Source: Bathynomus jamesi (taxonomy: Eukaryota > Arthropoda > Malacostraca > Isopoda > Cirolanidae). Taken from it: a stretch of 64,000 nucleotides of DNA. The DNA lies in assembly GCA_023014485.1 (NCBI GenBank), contig JAJOZX010007480.1, positions 124,001-188,000 of the forward strand. The letters run 5' to 3'. Under the pieces are notes generated by a model. The model saw only the letters and a program-made list of their open reading frames with translations, made no database searches and was not told the DNA's origin. This document shows, piece after piece, positions 1 through 9,985 of the stretch; position 1 is the first letter of the stretch, and every line of letters begins with the position of its first letter. The translations under genes and the position numbers were made by a program.

Positions 1-180
1 CGGTAGCACGCTTTTGTGATGCAAAAGTCATTCTCCACAAACATAACAGAAGTTATCTACACTGTTCACGCAATTACTAGGCATCTTTGTTCAAATTAGG
101 CTGAAAAAAATTGTTTCAAAAGCAAACACTAAAAAAATTTGACAAGGTGCACTGTATGACTTCCGCGAATGAACTGATGC

Positions 181-543
181 TGTGGCGTAATATGTAGACG
201 CCTGTGACACATCGACGCGTAGTTATATTTTTTTTATTTTAATAAATTAATGTAATTGCATTGCATTTTAATAATTTTAAATTAGGTAAGGTTAAGTTAG
301 GTTAGTATTCCATTTATATTAATATCAAAAACATTATGGGAAGCAATATGTTAAAATGATCCAATCTATTTTTTAATAAATAATTTACAAATACATAATG
401 TAATAGATAAATTTAAAATTACATTTTATTGTATATGTATGTATATATTTACATTAATTTATTAAAATAAAAAATATAACTACGCGCATGCGCAGTAGAG
501 TCAATGTGTCGATGTGTCACAGGCGTCTACATATTATGCGACA
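181..543. mobile_element. MITE with about 60-bp inverted repeats
   Basis: Termini are near-perfect inverted repeats: TGTGGCGTAATATGTAGACG on the left and the complement of CGTCTACATATTATGCGACA on the right. The match continues through the CCTGTGACACATCGAC and TAACTACGCG blocks. The right repeat carries about 20 extra bases around CGCATGCGCAG. GATGC (176-180 and 544-548) flanks both ends and is the likely 5-bp target duplication. The AT-rich centre has no coding capacity. The superfamily is not certain. Confidence 0.75.
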
Positions 544-869
544 GATGCAGTCCAGTTAGTAGGGTGCAGGGTTGTCTGATATCTTTATACAGTAAATAGA
601 GCCAATTGGCAATTTTAGGCATCATTTTCGTATTCAGTGACCCAAAATTAGTAAACATTGACTACTTTTATTTCCGAAACACTTTGGCTGTAGACCAGTG
701 TTATCTCACAAGTAATATTGCGTAATACTAAAAAATATAATAAAAACCAGTAACTGAACTTTAGAACAGAATTAGTATAATGACGACAGTATTTAGAACT
801 AACCTATTCTAACAACAGGTTAGAACCAGTTAACTGTATTTTACATTTTATTTTTTAATATCGTCAAAC

Positions 870-1640
870 AACAAATCAGGTAACATACAAACTAGACGTT
901 ACTTCAGTTAACCAAGTCTGAGAATAAGTAACAATATTATTATACTCGTGCAATTTATTGGAAAGGAACTGAAATGTATAATAAGATTTACTGCTGTTAT
1001 ACGCGAAGTATGCTACCAAGGAGTTACCAACTACTGTAGCTGGGCTGGAAAATGACATTACCACCATCCTGCAAGACAATAGGACGCGCGGGAGGTTTTC
1101 TCTCCAGCCTTTTAATTTTATTCCAGACCACACTCTCAGTTGTCCGATGAGAGTTAGAACTGACGAAACATGCCAGGAAGAACGTTTGAATAATCTAACT
1201 GTACGCGGAGCAGTTGCTCAGGCCTTTCTGTACAGGATATAGGTTTGTAAAACAGGATTTTATTTAAATAACCTATAAGCTACCTTTCTTACTCTAACAG
1301 CCCGCTGGCACAAATCATTCCACCAAACTGCATGATATTTAGCATTAAATGTACTGGAAGTGAGAGCGAAATGTTCCTGAGCTGCATGTTCAATTGTGGC
1401 AGTCTTTATCCACAGTGGTATCATCTCCAGGATATGGCAAAGACAAAGCAGCTGGAAAGTTATGCAGACCTTTCTCTGTTATTTTCCATAGGGGGCGGTT
1501 TGAGCCCACAGATAGTACCTAAGATGTGAGAAGAATGGGGAAATGATCAGAATCACAAGGAACACTCAAAACTTCCCACCAAAAAAATGAGACAAGTCCA
1601 TAGTAGAAAGTGATAATCTAAATGTGAGAGGGACCCACTG
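870..1640 (-). pseudogene. LINE linker upstream of reverse transcriptase, degraded
   Basis: The minus strand preserves scattered LINE text: AKYHAVWWNDLCQRAVRVRK (the WWN..C..A..R block), then RVWSGIKLKGWRENLP (VWxKIKxxxG) and SSPATVVGNSLVAYFAYNSS. This is the stretch between endonuclease and polymerase in Jockey-like LINEs. No RT catalytic motif follows. Stops and frameshifts interrupt it. Confidence 0.55.
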
Positions 1641-1693
1641 GTGCTATGGAGGAATGTAGGGGAACCGTCATTAAATAGAAAGATTATTGGCAA

Positions 1694-2163
1694 CTACAGT
1701 ATGAAGTTAGCAATGGTGGAGCCCCGCTGGTCACTGAAAGGGAAACCCCATACGGGGCGATGACCAGTGAAGTCTCCTATTAGAAGGAAAGGGGCAGAAA
1801 GTAAGAGAAGCAGTCTGTTTAATATAACTGTAGAGAAGGGAGGACCTGGAGGAAAATGTACAGTACAAACTGTCACAGCACAAGAGGAAGTATGGCTTGT
1901 TGTTGCAACTGCTTCAATATCAATATGAAGAGGAACTGGAGTAAAAGGAGGGGAGCTATGGATCCCCAGTAAAACACCACACTCATGGGGACCCCTGTCT
2001 TTCCGGAGCAAACTGTAACCTTTGACACCTGCAGAATGGGATAAATCCAGCCAAGTTTCTTGCAAAGCATGATGAGAGGGAAATACTGAGATAATAACTG
2101 CTGTATAAAAGGCAGTCGTCTCCTATAACTCCTTACATTCCACTGGAAGATGGATAAAGCCAT
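1694..2163 (-). pseudogene. LINE endonuclease (APE-type) fragment
   Basis: The frame starting at 2163 reads LSIFQWNVRSYRRRLPFIQQ, the usual N-terminus of an APE-like LINE endonuclease (the QWN motif). A second frame (2065-1694) continues with QETWLD and then LLIGDFTGHRPVWG, matching the GDFN(G)H motif. A weak continuation (LFNDGSPTFLHSTSGSLSHLD) runs below 1694. A frameshift near 2065 and later stops show it is dead. The family nicks target DNA to prime reverse transcription. Confidence 0.72.
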
Positions 2164-2359
2164 AATGTAAAAGGATAAGGGAAAGCAAAAGCTAACAGTG
2201 CCTATGAAAATTAATCTGTGCTATTAAATAATATCCGGAAGCCATCCCTACGATCAACTGCAGTCTTTTGAAAACCATTCTTTACAAAGATTTGAGGCAT
2301 TTTTTGAGCCATAGCCTGTGGAGTTGTATTTTTAGCCATGAGTGACTTAAACTCCAGTA

Positions 2360-3110
2360 AGTACCTTCAAAGTAAAGTATCATCTACAGAAGGGACCACA
2401 GGATGAGCAATTCCAGTAAGTTTGCCTTTTGATCTAGGACGATCACTACTGGAATCAAGTTTTCTCTTTAACTCAGAACTATCTAAACTATGAAGTGGCT
2501 TTATATCTGGTGACAAAGCAGGGTGTAAGGAGGGTTGGTCAAAATCGGAGAATGAACATTGTGTATCACAAAACTTGGTTTCTATGGGCGGGGAGTTAGA
2601 AATAGACCCAGAAGCTGTTACTAGCAATCCAGAAGTCTATATCTTACTTTAAGGTGATAGGAACCCTCGACCTACCCTAGCATAAGAGACAGACTGAGAT
2701 GACAATGGACCTATCTTACAGCATATAACTTACGGGCTTCAGTGAATGTAATATGATTATGCACCTTAACTTTGCCAATCTCCTTCTCGCGTATCCAATG
2801 GCTACAAACTCTAGAAGAACCTAAATGTGATCCCTTACAATTAACATATATATATGAAGCCCATTCCTTCTGACAGGATCGAGAATCATGAGACTCAGCA
2901 CACTTAGCACAAGAAATTTTATTAGTGCAATTACGCACACCATGTTCAAAACGGAGGCAATGGAAACACTACAAGGAATTACGATAATAAGGGTTAACAC
3001 GGTGCCGGAGATAGCCACAGTGAACATACTCAGGACGAGTGACACCCCCAAAAGTAAGGACTAAAAAGCTAGTAGGAGTTATATCACTACCCTTGGTCAG
3101 TCGTCATCAA
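2360..3110 (-). pseudogene. LINE ORF1 (Gag-like) zinc-knuckle remnant
   Basis: Two overlapping minus-strand frames carry a CxxC...H...C arrangement typical of LINE ORF1 proteins: RNCTNKISCAKCAESHDSRS followed by a second knuckle with CKGSHLGSSRVC. A downstream frame (2367-2627) reads a Ser/Pro-rich tail containing SSDRPRSKGKLTGIAHP. At least two frameshifts separate the pieces. In intact elements the protein binds RNA and forms the ribonucleoprotein needed for retrotransposition. Confidence 0.65.
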
Positions 3111-4284
3111 CAGAATGCTAGAACGTGTTTCAGCTTAACATAATACAAAGGAGAAAGCAATACAATTCTAAATATATTCATGTAATAATTAACAATAAAT
3201 GTTATTATTTATTGGTGTTTATTATCAAATTGAAACCTATAAAAAAAAAACCGAAGCTGTCTATTTACTTTTGTCAACCCTCTCTATATTGGCCTTGACT
3301 AGTTCAGCTGTTGGTGAAGTCAAATCTAAATCGCAGGGTAGGCCTTATTCAATCTATTGTGGGCTGGACTTATGATAGAAGCCTGAAGTTAGGACCCTGC
3401 TGCCCTGTATTGAGTGAGCAGACGAATGGCTATGCATTTAACCCATGAAGTGATGAACTACGAACTACAAATCTGATTTGAAGTCAGTGAAATAATGTGA
3501 CTTTAAGTGAAGTCAAATTTGGCTTGAGGGCTGTATGGGTGGTGTGTGTGGTTCAAGACTAACAAACAAACTATTTCATACTCAACAGATACAAACATTA
3601 TACAAGTGATCCATAGAAGGTTAAAAGGTAGTTGTCTGGAGTAGTGCTATGTAGGCCAATGGAACACTATAAATAATGAACATACAGTTGCCGACACCAA
3701 TGCTTCAGATTTGAGATCTATAAAATATATCAGATACCAATCCAATAACTATGGCTTATATTATCTTATTGACTGACTCACCAAGCCTAGTGATAAATCT
3801 AATTACAAAATTGTGCATGATAGTGGCACAGTTAGGCACCTTATTGAGTACAAACAGCAAACTGGCATTAAAAGGAGCACCATTTATGAATCTAGGAGTT
3901 CTTGATAAATTCCGAAAAATATTACATGCCCATACGCACAGGTGGTGAAGGCCTGGATCCAAGATTTATATCAGGGGCGGGGTGGCAAGCAAATCTATTT
4001 CAAAGATTAATAAACCAATGACAAAAAGACAATCAAATATATACCTATTCTTTACTCTTTCAGTACATACTGAAGTGAGCCCATATACAGTTGACAAACG
4101 TATGAAATACAGAACATAGTTTAATTTTTTATTACAAAAATAAACGTAAATCAAGTAAGTTTAGGGATTTTCTTAAGAACATACTGTACAAAACAATGTT
4201 CAAATTGTAAGGAACTGACAATTGTTCAAGTAAATAAATATATATTTACTGCATCAAAGCCATAACATTATTATACACAATTAC
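3111..4284. other. No recognisable feature
   Basis: About 1.2 kb of AT-rich sequence. Open frames near 3,750-3,960 (both strands) and 3,966-4,154 show no motif, signal peptide or splice context I can support. Confidence 0.5.
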
Positions 4285-4553
4285 TCAATACTTGGTCCAT
4301 TCTCCATTATTATTAATGACCTCTCGTAACCTATTTGGAACAGCTGCCACATGATTGTAGATGACTTGTGGGTTCCTGCGGAAAAGTTCCCCTTCTGCCA
4401 TGGTGTGTTCCAGCAGATGCCCAGATGTCCGCTCCTGCCAAGCTCCCAAACGTTAATCACATTTGCCCACACATTTGCGGTAGATGGCAGCAGAATCGAC
4501 ATGCAATGTTGCCAACAATGATTAACGAATTCACCTGATACAAACATAATCAA
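4285..4553 (-). pseudogene. Tc1-like transposase C-terminal fragment
   Basis: The minus strand ends in NRLREVINNNGEWTKY followed by TGA at 4285, the same layout as the Tc1 tail at 61,640-61,873 (RLQEIIDAGGSYTKY). Upstream, another frame has NVWANVINVWELG, matching the (P)IENVWA block that carries the last catalytic Glu region in Tc1/mariner proteins. A frameshift separates the parts, and the N-terminal DNA-binding and DD motifs are absent. Confidence 0.65.
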
Positions 4554-4610
4554 TGTAGGTCGTTTAGTTACGAAATTATAAGCCGTGTAAACTTATTTTC
4601 TGACAGCCCC

Positions 4611-4611
<1 letters not shown>

Positions 4612-4674
<63 letters not shown>
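4612..4674. repeat. (TA)n microsatellite
   Basis: About 30 uninterrupted TA units. Confidence 0.95.
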
Positions 4675-4677
<3 letters not shown>

Positions 4678-4689
4678 CTGTAGAGTAAA

Positions 4690-4800
4690 AAAATATAAAA
4701 AATTAAAAATTTAACCTTAACGATTGGTTAGGTTAAGTCGTCGTATTTCCGTTAAAAAAAAAGCTAAAAAAATATTATAATATATTATTTTCACTGACTG
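4690..4800. repeat. Dispersed repeat related to the 29.55-kb palindrome
   Basis: ACGATTGGTTAGGTTAAGTC here matches ACGATTGGTTCGGTTAAGTC in the arms of the palindrome at 29548-29816, in a similar AT-rich setting. The stretch from 4,800 to 5,145 shows nothing further. Confidence 0.4.
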
Positions 4801-5179
4801 TACAATAACTCTGTATTAGCCGAAGAGTAATAACAACCTTCCGCAGGAACTACCAAAAATATCCACCCGAAGTCCGAGATATTTTTGTTACCCGCACGAA
4901 GGGCGGGTTCTCTGTGAGTCCCATATAAAAGGAGCAAAAGTTTACTGATTTTTCAATGCACTAATGCACAGTGATGCACTATATGTGCTTTATAAACTAC
5001 TTTAAAGGTAAGATAATGTACTTGCGTGTTCTTGAATTTTTAATATACATTCCATGTCACTCATTGATTTGTGCAATTTTGCAAATAAAATACTTATTTT
5101 AATAAATGCAAAAAACTTCACTTTTTTCTACGTGAAGGTCAAAATATGAAAATAAAAACCCACTCTAATAGACAGAGTT

Positions 5180-5225
5180 TATTTCCACGACAGTTTCGAC
5201 GCCCACTGGCATCCTCCTCGGGTGG
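5180..5225 (-). ncRNA. Hammerhead-ribozyme-like motif of the PLE
   Basis: On the minus strand the order GAGGAGGATGCC, short loop, GGCGTCGAAACTGTCG resembles the PLE-type minimal hammerhead core (CUGANGA, short stem II, GAAAC). Its place next to the PLE 3' end fits the known presence of such ribozymes in PLE terminal repeats. The core is imperfect, so activity is doubtful. Confidence 0.4.
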
Positions 5226-5239
5226 ATACAGAAACACGA

Positions 5240-6000
5240 ATGAACCAAAACAAGAGGGAAAAACAGTCCAGGGACCGACCGTTAAGAAATTCGCACCTAG
5301 GTTAGATCCCATTCTCCCGACACCGGAAGGGCATTTTCATTAAGTACATTCGCGCAAATTTAAAACTATCTTCCTGTTCTAAACATACAGATTCTATTAT
5401 TTTTTTACATAATTATTACATTTATTATTAAATTTATTACATTTAATATTGCATAATTATTTATTACAGAAAAACGAATGAAAAAAGCCGATTAGGAAAC
5501 AATCCAGAGACCATTGAGAAATTCGCACCTAGGTTAGATACCGTTCTCCCGACACCGGAAGGGCATTTTGTTACAGGGTCCGCTTATAAGTACATTCCCA
5601 CAAATTAAAACTATCTTCTTGTTCTATACATACAGATTCTAATATTTTGACATAATTACTGCATTTATTATTGCATTTACATTTTTTTAACATTTATTAT
5701 TATTACCTTTACCCTAATTATTAAATTTATAATATTACCCTTATTATTACATCCGATGCATTTATATTTATTTCCACATTTATTACTTCCATTATTACAT
5801 TTACTAAAAGCGAGTAAGGAAACAATCCAATCCAGAGACATTTAAGAAATTCACACTTAGGTTCGAACACGTTCCCACGACTCCGTAAGGGATTTTTTGA
5901 CCAAGAATCTCATTAAAGGGTCTAACTTATAAGTACCTTCGCACAAATTAAAATTATCTACTTTTTCTATACACACAGATTCTATTATTTTTCTTTTGAC
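5240..6000 (-). repeat. About 300-bp tandem copies of the PLE coding end
   Basis: The block containing AAGAAATTCGCACCTAGGTT, an xCCCGACACCGGAAGGGCATTTT run and TACATTCGCACAAATTAAAA occurs at about 5,283-5,390, again at 5,516-5,630 and, more diverged, at 5,845-6,000, where it encodes the protein's C-terminus. The two outer copies are noncoding. Confidence 0.7.
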
Positions 6001-6396
6001 ATAATTATTATATTTATAAAGTACCTTACTTGATTCCCAATCTATAGCATGATTATTTTGGCTGGCGTGATAAAAAATGGCATTATTAGTATTACAACTT
6101 CTGAAGGCATATTTGTGTTCTTTAATACGGGTTTCAATATTTCTTCCAGTTTCTCCCACGTATACTAAATCACAACTTTTACAGGGAATGCTGTAGACAC
6201 AGGCTTGTTCCTCTTTTGCAACGTTATTCCTAACCAATTTACTTTTCACGGTAGACGAATATTTGAACGCCAAAGCAAACTTAAAATCTTTCGTCAACGG
6301 TTTTACTCTTTCTAAGCCGGCATGTATGTGTAATGGGTAATAGGAGAAGTGTGCGTTTGAGGACTTGTTGGATTGCTCACAGGGTGGATGAGACAC
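5857..6396 (-). pseudogene. PLE GIY-YIG endonuclease domain, C-terminal fragment
   Basis: This 179-residue open frame has the GIY-YIG signature: VYSIPCKSCDLVYVGETGRN (the paired tyrosine motifs), then R.KEHKYAFR, and NAIFYHASQNNHAIDWESS. CxxC (CKSC) just before VYVGET is typical of Penelope-like elements, where this nuclease follows the reverse transcriptase and cuts target DNA. The frame ends in a basic tail and stops at 5857. No RT lies upstream, so it is a 5'-truncated copy. It could be read as intact only for this domain. Confidence 0.8.
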
Positions 6397-6673
6397 GAAA
6401 AAGGATTAGTTAAGGAGGAGTGACAGGAGAAACGGTCATTCCAGCACTCCCTGTCTCCTGCCTAACATCCACCACGGAGTACCTCACTGGTCGATTGGGG
6501 TCGACAATCTCCCTTCTCCATATAGAAGCTGCTTCATGGAAGCCCTAACCAAAAACGTTAAATAGCCTATTATTACCAACTCTTTCAATGCGTCGTTTTC
6601 ATATTGTTTAAAGGAATGTAATCAGTAATACTATCACACGATACGATGTACAGGTTAGGTTAGAGGAGTCATG

Positions 6674-6679
6674 CATCTT
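6674..6679. repeat. Left 6-bp target-site duplication (CATCTT) of the Maverick
   Basis: CATCTT lies directly before the terminal AGTAGTATAGCC and is repeated directly after the opposite terminus at 23269-23274. Six-base duplications with AG...CT ends are diagnostic of Maverick/Polinton insertion. Confidence 0.9.
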
Positions 6680-7330
6680 AGTAGTATAGCCACAAAAGGT
6701 TAGAGTGCAAGAATGTTGCAAGTGATTACGTAATGTTGCAAAGGGGGGTGGGGGTGTTGCAAAAAAGAAAAAAAGAAAAAAAAAAAAAAAAAAAAACCAC
6801 AAAGGGCCCTTTGTTGCCAACCGGGGTTGCAAGGGGCATGCAACTTGGAGGTGGAGTTCTCCCCCAAGCTATTCCCCCCAAAGGGCCAGAAAGGAGAGAA
6901 AAGAGGAGAGAAAGGAGGAGAGGTGTTCACCTGGCAGGAGCCAAGTGCATATTAAGACTTCAGCCGAGTAGGCGTTGTTTTATAGGCTCCTAATCAGCCG
7001 GTTGGCTTAGAAGGCGTAAATGGCTTGAGTTGCCAGAAAGCGCCATGTATTCGCTATATATTTAATTCTAATCGAAGACTGAGTTGCCAGATACCATTGT
7101 ATACATTATTATATACGACTAATCAGCCAGTTGGCTTAGAAGGCGTAAATGGCTAGAGTTGCCAGATACCACTTTTTAGCAATACCATTGTATACATTAT
7201 TATAGACTCCTAATCAGCCAGTTGGCTTAGAAGGCGTAAATGGCTTGAGTAGCCAGATACCACTTTTTAGCGATACCATTGTATACATTATTATATTTCT
7301 TAAAAGTTGGTTTAGAATAGCGGTAGTAGG
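6680..7330 (+). repeat. Left terminal inverted repeat, distal part
   Basis: Matches the complement of 22,610-23,268. The repeat contains a poly-purine/poly-pyrimidine run (about 6,760-6,800), a GGGCCAGAAAGGAGAGAA block and the tail of the tandem repeat below. On the minus strand it holds CCTATAAAACAACGCC (TATA-like), facing outward. Confidence 0.85.
6988..7310. repeat. Three tandem copies of an about 100-bp subterminal unit
   Basis: CCAGTTGGCTTAGAAGGCGT followed by AAATGGCTnGAGTTGCCAGA and ACCATTGTATACATTATTAT recurs at about 6,995, 7,125 and 7,210. Partial units occur in reverse near 22,610-22,680 and 22,915-22,960. Confidence 0.8.
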
Positions 7331-7678
7331 TTTAGAAGGCGTAACATGATATAATTAAGTAAAACAACATTGCATCATTCTGTTTATTATAAATATATAG
7401 AAAATAAATATACATTTCAATAATAATTGAGGAATATGCATATAATCATAACAGTACAGGAAATATATACACACAATTATGGAGATATATATAAATAAAA
7501 TATACATTTCAAATAGAAATAAATATACATTTCAATAATAATAGAAAATGTGTATATAATCATAACAGTACAGGAGAAATATCACGCAAAATATATAAAT
7601 ACATTTCAATAATAATAGAAATATGCATATAATCATAACAGTACAGGAGAAATATCAAGCAAAATATATAAATACATT

Positions 7679-8023
7679 TCACTTTTTTTTCAAAATACTA
7701 AACTCGGTCTTAATCGAGTTTACAATTACATCATTATTGCTCTGCATTACGCAGTATATGCGGCTTAATAATATTTCACCGCTTAAAGTATAGGGAAACC
7801 TGTATTCGATATGAAGGGCTTTCATATCGTTCAGTACTATTTTTGTTCCCACTTTACAACCGGTTGGTAAGTCATCTTTAAATACGTCTAGAATACAATC
7901 AAAAGCACGCACAAAGAGTTCATCGTTAGCTACATTATTAAACACAAGTATATAAACACGTTTTTCCAATCGAGGGTTTATTTCTACCGACTCGAGCTTT
8001 TCAATCGTGAACTCACTCAACAT
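7679..8023 (-). CDS. Maverick arm gene D, unknown function (left copy)
   Basis: Intact 114-residue frame starting MLSEFTIEKLESVEINPRLE and ending in a lysine run. The centre has a VYILVFNNVANDELFVRAFD strand-helix pattern. I recognise no family. Its ATG overlaps the end of the upstream gene by 11 bases (ATGTTGAGTGA), a compact arrangement typical of viral-type coding. The right-arm copy (17915-18331) is nearly identical but has one fewer A in the final lysine codons, so it reads 24 residues further. Conservation of the frame in both arms argues that it is a real gene. Confidence 0.65.
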   Translation of the reverse strand: MLSEFTIEKLESVEINPRLEKRVYILVFNNVANDELFVRAFDCILDVFKDDLPTGCKVGTKIVLNDMKALHIEYRFPYTLSGEILLSRIYCVMQSNNDVIVNSIKTEFSILKKK

Positions 8024-8726
8024 AACGGCAATTGAAATAATCTTCTAAATCGTTACGACAACTGCGCGTTATATAAAGAAATAGTTCTTCAGGGTGAACG
8101 GTGTAGGTGAGCTCAGCCTTGTACCGATCAATTGCTTTGTACCAAAGTTCATGGTATTTCAAAGAGTCTAAACTTTTTAAATAAACGTCCAGCTCTAGAC
8201 CATTCTCACCAGCCCAACACTCGGTAAACCCATCGAGCAGAGCGGTGTATGCGTATTCAAGTACTGTATCAAAATAAAGCATATCCGTAACACGCGCGTC
8301 TAATATAGGTTTCAGCTTACGGAATCCGACGATTTCAAACATTCTGTCGAGGGTGAAACGGTTTCGCGGAGGAACAAGAGCGTTATTATCAGAAGCATTC
8401 TTCCACATCAGCCGTATATCAATGCACGGCCGATCGTTATTTATACACAACGTACATACAACGGCGTATGAGGGTGCGTCACTAATCTGCTCTCTTCTTG
8501 TACCTACGTTAGCAGGTATTTTATAACGATCTTCACTCCACTTCTCAACTATCACGAAGATTCTATTCATCTCCTCAACACTTAAATAAACCCGTTTGTT
8601 TGTTTGTCTACATTCCGTTTCCAGTACATAGCTAACGGTACCGGAATTACGCCTGAACACGCGCAACGATTTCGTCACGGACACATCGTACGAGGCGTTG
8701 AGAATGCTGCTCAAAGGAAGTTCCAT
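8013..8726 (-). CDS. Maverick arm gene C, unknown function (left, intact copy)
   Basis: A 237-residue frame beginning MELPLSSILNASYDVSVTKS. The chosen ATG at 8726 is the first in frame; an in-frame TTG lies 11 codons upstream. The N-terminal third (KRVYLSVEEMNRIFVIVEKW) loosely recalls the PC4/p15-type transcription-cofactor fold seen in some Maverick-like and large DNA viruses, but this is only a resemblance. The rest (FEIVGFRKLKPILDARVTDM; HELWYKAIDRYKAELTYTVH) is unrecognised. The gene overlaps gene D by 11 bases. The right-arm copy is broken by three indels, so this is the only intact version. Confidence 0.65.
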   Translation of the reverse strand: MELPLSSILNASYDVSVTKSLRVFRRNSGTVSYVLETECRQTNKRVYLSVEEMNRIFVIVEKWSEDRYKIPANVGTRREQISDAPSYAVVCTLCINNDRPCIDIRLMWKNASDNNALVPPRNRFTLDRMFEIVGFRKLKPILDARVTDMLYFDTVLEYAYTALLDGFTECWAGENGLELDVYLKSLDSLKYHELWYKAIDRYKAELTYTVHPEELFLYITRSCRNDLEDYFNCRYVE

Positions 8727-8771
8727 CGTATTCGAGGAGCGCACGTCCACTCGGTTCAAGCTCTGAGATAA

Positions 8772-8919
8772 CTATGAGCCGTGTGAGGCACGCAGGTAGG
8801 CAGGAACGGTTCGACGGGCGGTTGACTCGATGATACGTGAATGGGCTTGTTCGTATGATCCGCGAGTCATACCGAATTGTTGTACATATTTGTTTTTCCG
8901 GTACAAGAATTAATTTCAT
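8772..8919 (-). pseudogene. Maverick arm gene B, small ORF (left, frameshifted copy)
   Basis: Homologue of the intact 48-residue frame at 17024-17170. It starts MKLILVPEK but has one extra base in the A-rich stretch (AAAAACAAATATG here, AAAAAAAATATG on the right), so it leaves frame after nine residues. A long open frame through this area (8647-8967) is an out-of-frame shadow of genes B and C. Confidence 0.5.
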
Positions 8920-8978
8920 CACTACCAGCCTACGCATCAGACATTTTAGGATAAGAACTAGGAACATTTTATGTTTTA

Positions 8979-9540
8979 CTAAACATCTTCACACTCCGGC
9001 GCACTATTTGAGAGGAACATATGTTCATATTTTTCCTTTCTGCCCATCAAACGATACTCGTCTCTGAAGTCTGTTAAAAATTCACGCAGGGCACTAGCCA
9101 CAACCTCACTACGAACCTCATCATGATATACGTTAATATAGTGATAAAAATACTTAAGATTGTCCATGATCACGAGATTCACATTTTCAGTCGTAGGGTA
9201 TGAGTAATCGACATGGTATAGCATGACGTAATACCGCTTGTCACACCACCCATCCGCAAGACTCACGCGTTGTTTCTTTTACTTCACGGTGTATGTGAGA
9301 CTTTATAAAGTTTAGCTCTGCAGCATACTTCAGCACATCGTCTGTGCAACGAAAGCCTTCAACGGTCTCACCAGAACATCCGTAGAGTATTTGTACATCT
9401 TGGAACTTCGCACAATCCAATGTGTTTTTAAAAGAGGCATAGGAGGGAGGAATAGGAAGTTTTTCGGTAGCCACCACATCCTGACACTTTGTTGAATACC
9501 ATTTCATAAACGTTGTACAAGCAATATTAAAGGTAGCCAT
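8979..9540 (-). pseudogene. Maverick arm gene A (left copy), broken by a 29-bp deletion
   Basis: Same gene as 16369-16959. The start MATFNIACTTFMKWYSTKCQ and the end (KEKYEHMFLSNSAPECEDV) are preserved. A 29-base stretch present on the right after KETTR is missing at about 9265, shifting the frame. As a result the N-terminal half runs into an early stop and the C-terminal half reads only from an internal Met. Function unknown. Confidence 0.65.
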
Positions 9541-9655
9541 TTGAATACACGTCTGATCTGAATACACGTCTGATCTCTCGGGCTTACTGCAGTCGACTGA
9601 CCACGCAGGGACTCCCAGATAGTAGCATGACTCACGGTCTTACAGTGGGCGGAGC

Positions 9656-9718
9656 TTACCGCATTTGGGGCACTCGTCACATTCGATACCCATACACTCA
9701 TCACAGATGGTCTGGCTC
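9656..9718 (-). repeat. 63-bp fragment of PolB inserted at the arm/integrase junction
   Basis: The minus strand from GAGCCAGACCATCTGTGATG to CCCCAAATGCGGTAA is identical to 13390-13452 inside the PolB gene. It lies exactly between the truncated integrase and the inner edge of the inverted arm, sharing TAA with the arm sequence. This looks like filler DNA from template switching. Confidence 0.85.
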
Positions 9719-9985
9719 GTAGCGGTAACCATCGTTATACACAGAATATCTTTGCATGTCTGTTAAATCTGCTTGCCAAATAGAATCAATCGAGGAAGCC
9801 GTTGTCTTGGCTGTTTTAAACCTTTTTCTCACAGGCTTATGAAGCGTATAAGCGTCCTGCTCCCTCAAAAATCTTTCAACATCTTTTTTTCCTACTCCGT
9901 AAACACTTCTGTACAGTCTATCTACGCCGCCGTAAGAGGATGGGGTAGAAATGTCATAATAGCGTTTAGTTAATACATTAGCCAT
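9701..9985 (-). pseudogene. Maverick integrase, N-terminal fragment
   Basis: The frame MANVLTKRYYDISTPSSYGG...VDRLYRSV, then EQDAYTLHKPVRKRF and SIDSIWQADLTDMQRYSVYN is the N-terminal zinc/linker region and start of the catalytic core of Maverick integrases. Family members continue to a full rve DDE core. Here the frame passes into the 63-bp PolB fragment (EPDHL, stop), so only the first catalytic Asp (QADLTD) is present and the other two acidic residues are lost. The start overlaps the end of the neighbouring gene by 16 bases. Intact proteins insert element DNA into the host genome. Confidence 0.85.

Larger units (their letters stand above)
697..3110 (-). mobile_element. Decayed LINE (Jockey-like) retrotransposon
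   Basis: Reading the minus strand from 3110 downward gives, in order, CCHC zinc-knuckle protein (ORF1), an endonuclease domain and the linker before a reverse transcriptase. All are broken by stops and frame changes. Below about 870 the sequence continues as a piece shared with 37,196-37,440, so both places carry fragments of one family. The reverse transcriptase itself is missing. The order and motifs match Jockey/CR1-type non-LTR elements; the exact clade is inferred. Confidence 0.75.
5146..6530 (-). mobile_element. Penelope-like element (PLE) remnant
   Basis: Minus-strand remnant with a GIY-YIG endonuclease domain (5857-6396), a hammerhead-like motif beyond the coding 3' end (about 5,180-5,225) and a repeated 3' tail. 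Sequence from about 6,340 to 6,510 matches, in reverse orientation, the PLE copy at 47,150-47,340 (for example GACCAGTGAGGTACTCCG against GACCACGAAAGAACTCCG, plus the shared ACACTTCTC stretch). The reverse transcriptase is not present here. Confidence 0.7.
7363..9655. repeat. Left inverted gene-bearing arm
   Basis: Nearly identical to the complement of 16253-18503, from the outer edge TAAAACAACATTGC(ATC) to the inner edge GTGGGCGGAGCTT. It carries four genes on the minus strand (7679-8023, 8013-8726, 8772-8919, 8979-9540). Differences from the right arm are scattered substitutions and short indels, several of which change reading frames. Confidence 0.9.

Noticed and set aside
6608..6993. Poly-Phe and Lys-rich open frames at the Maverick left end (and 22.9-23.6 kb at the right)
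   Set aside because: They read through the terminal-repeat homopolymer tract on both strands; no conserved protein.
8647..8967. 106-residue minus-strand open frame in the left arm
   Set aside because: It overlaps genes B and C out of frame and is interrupted in the right arm, where genes B/C account for the conserved text.
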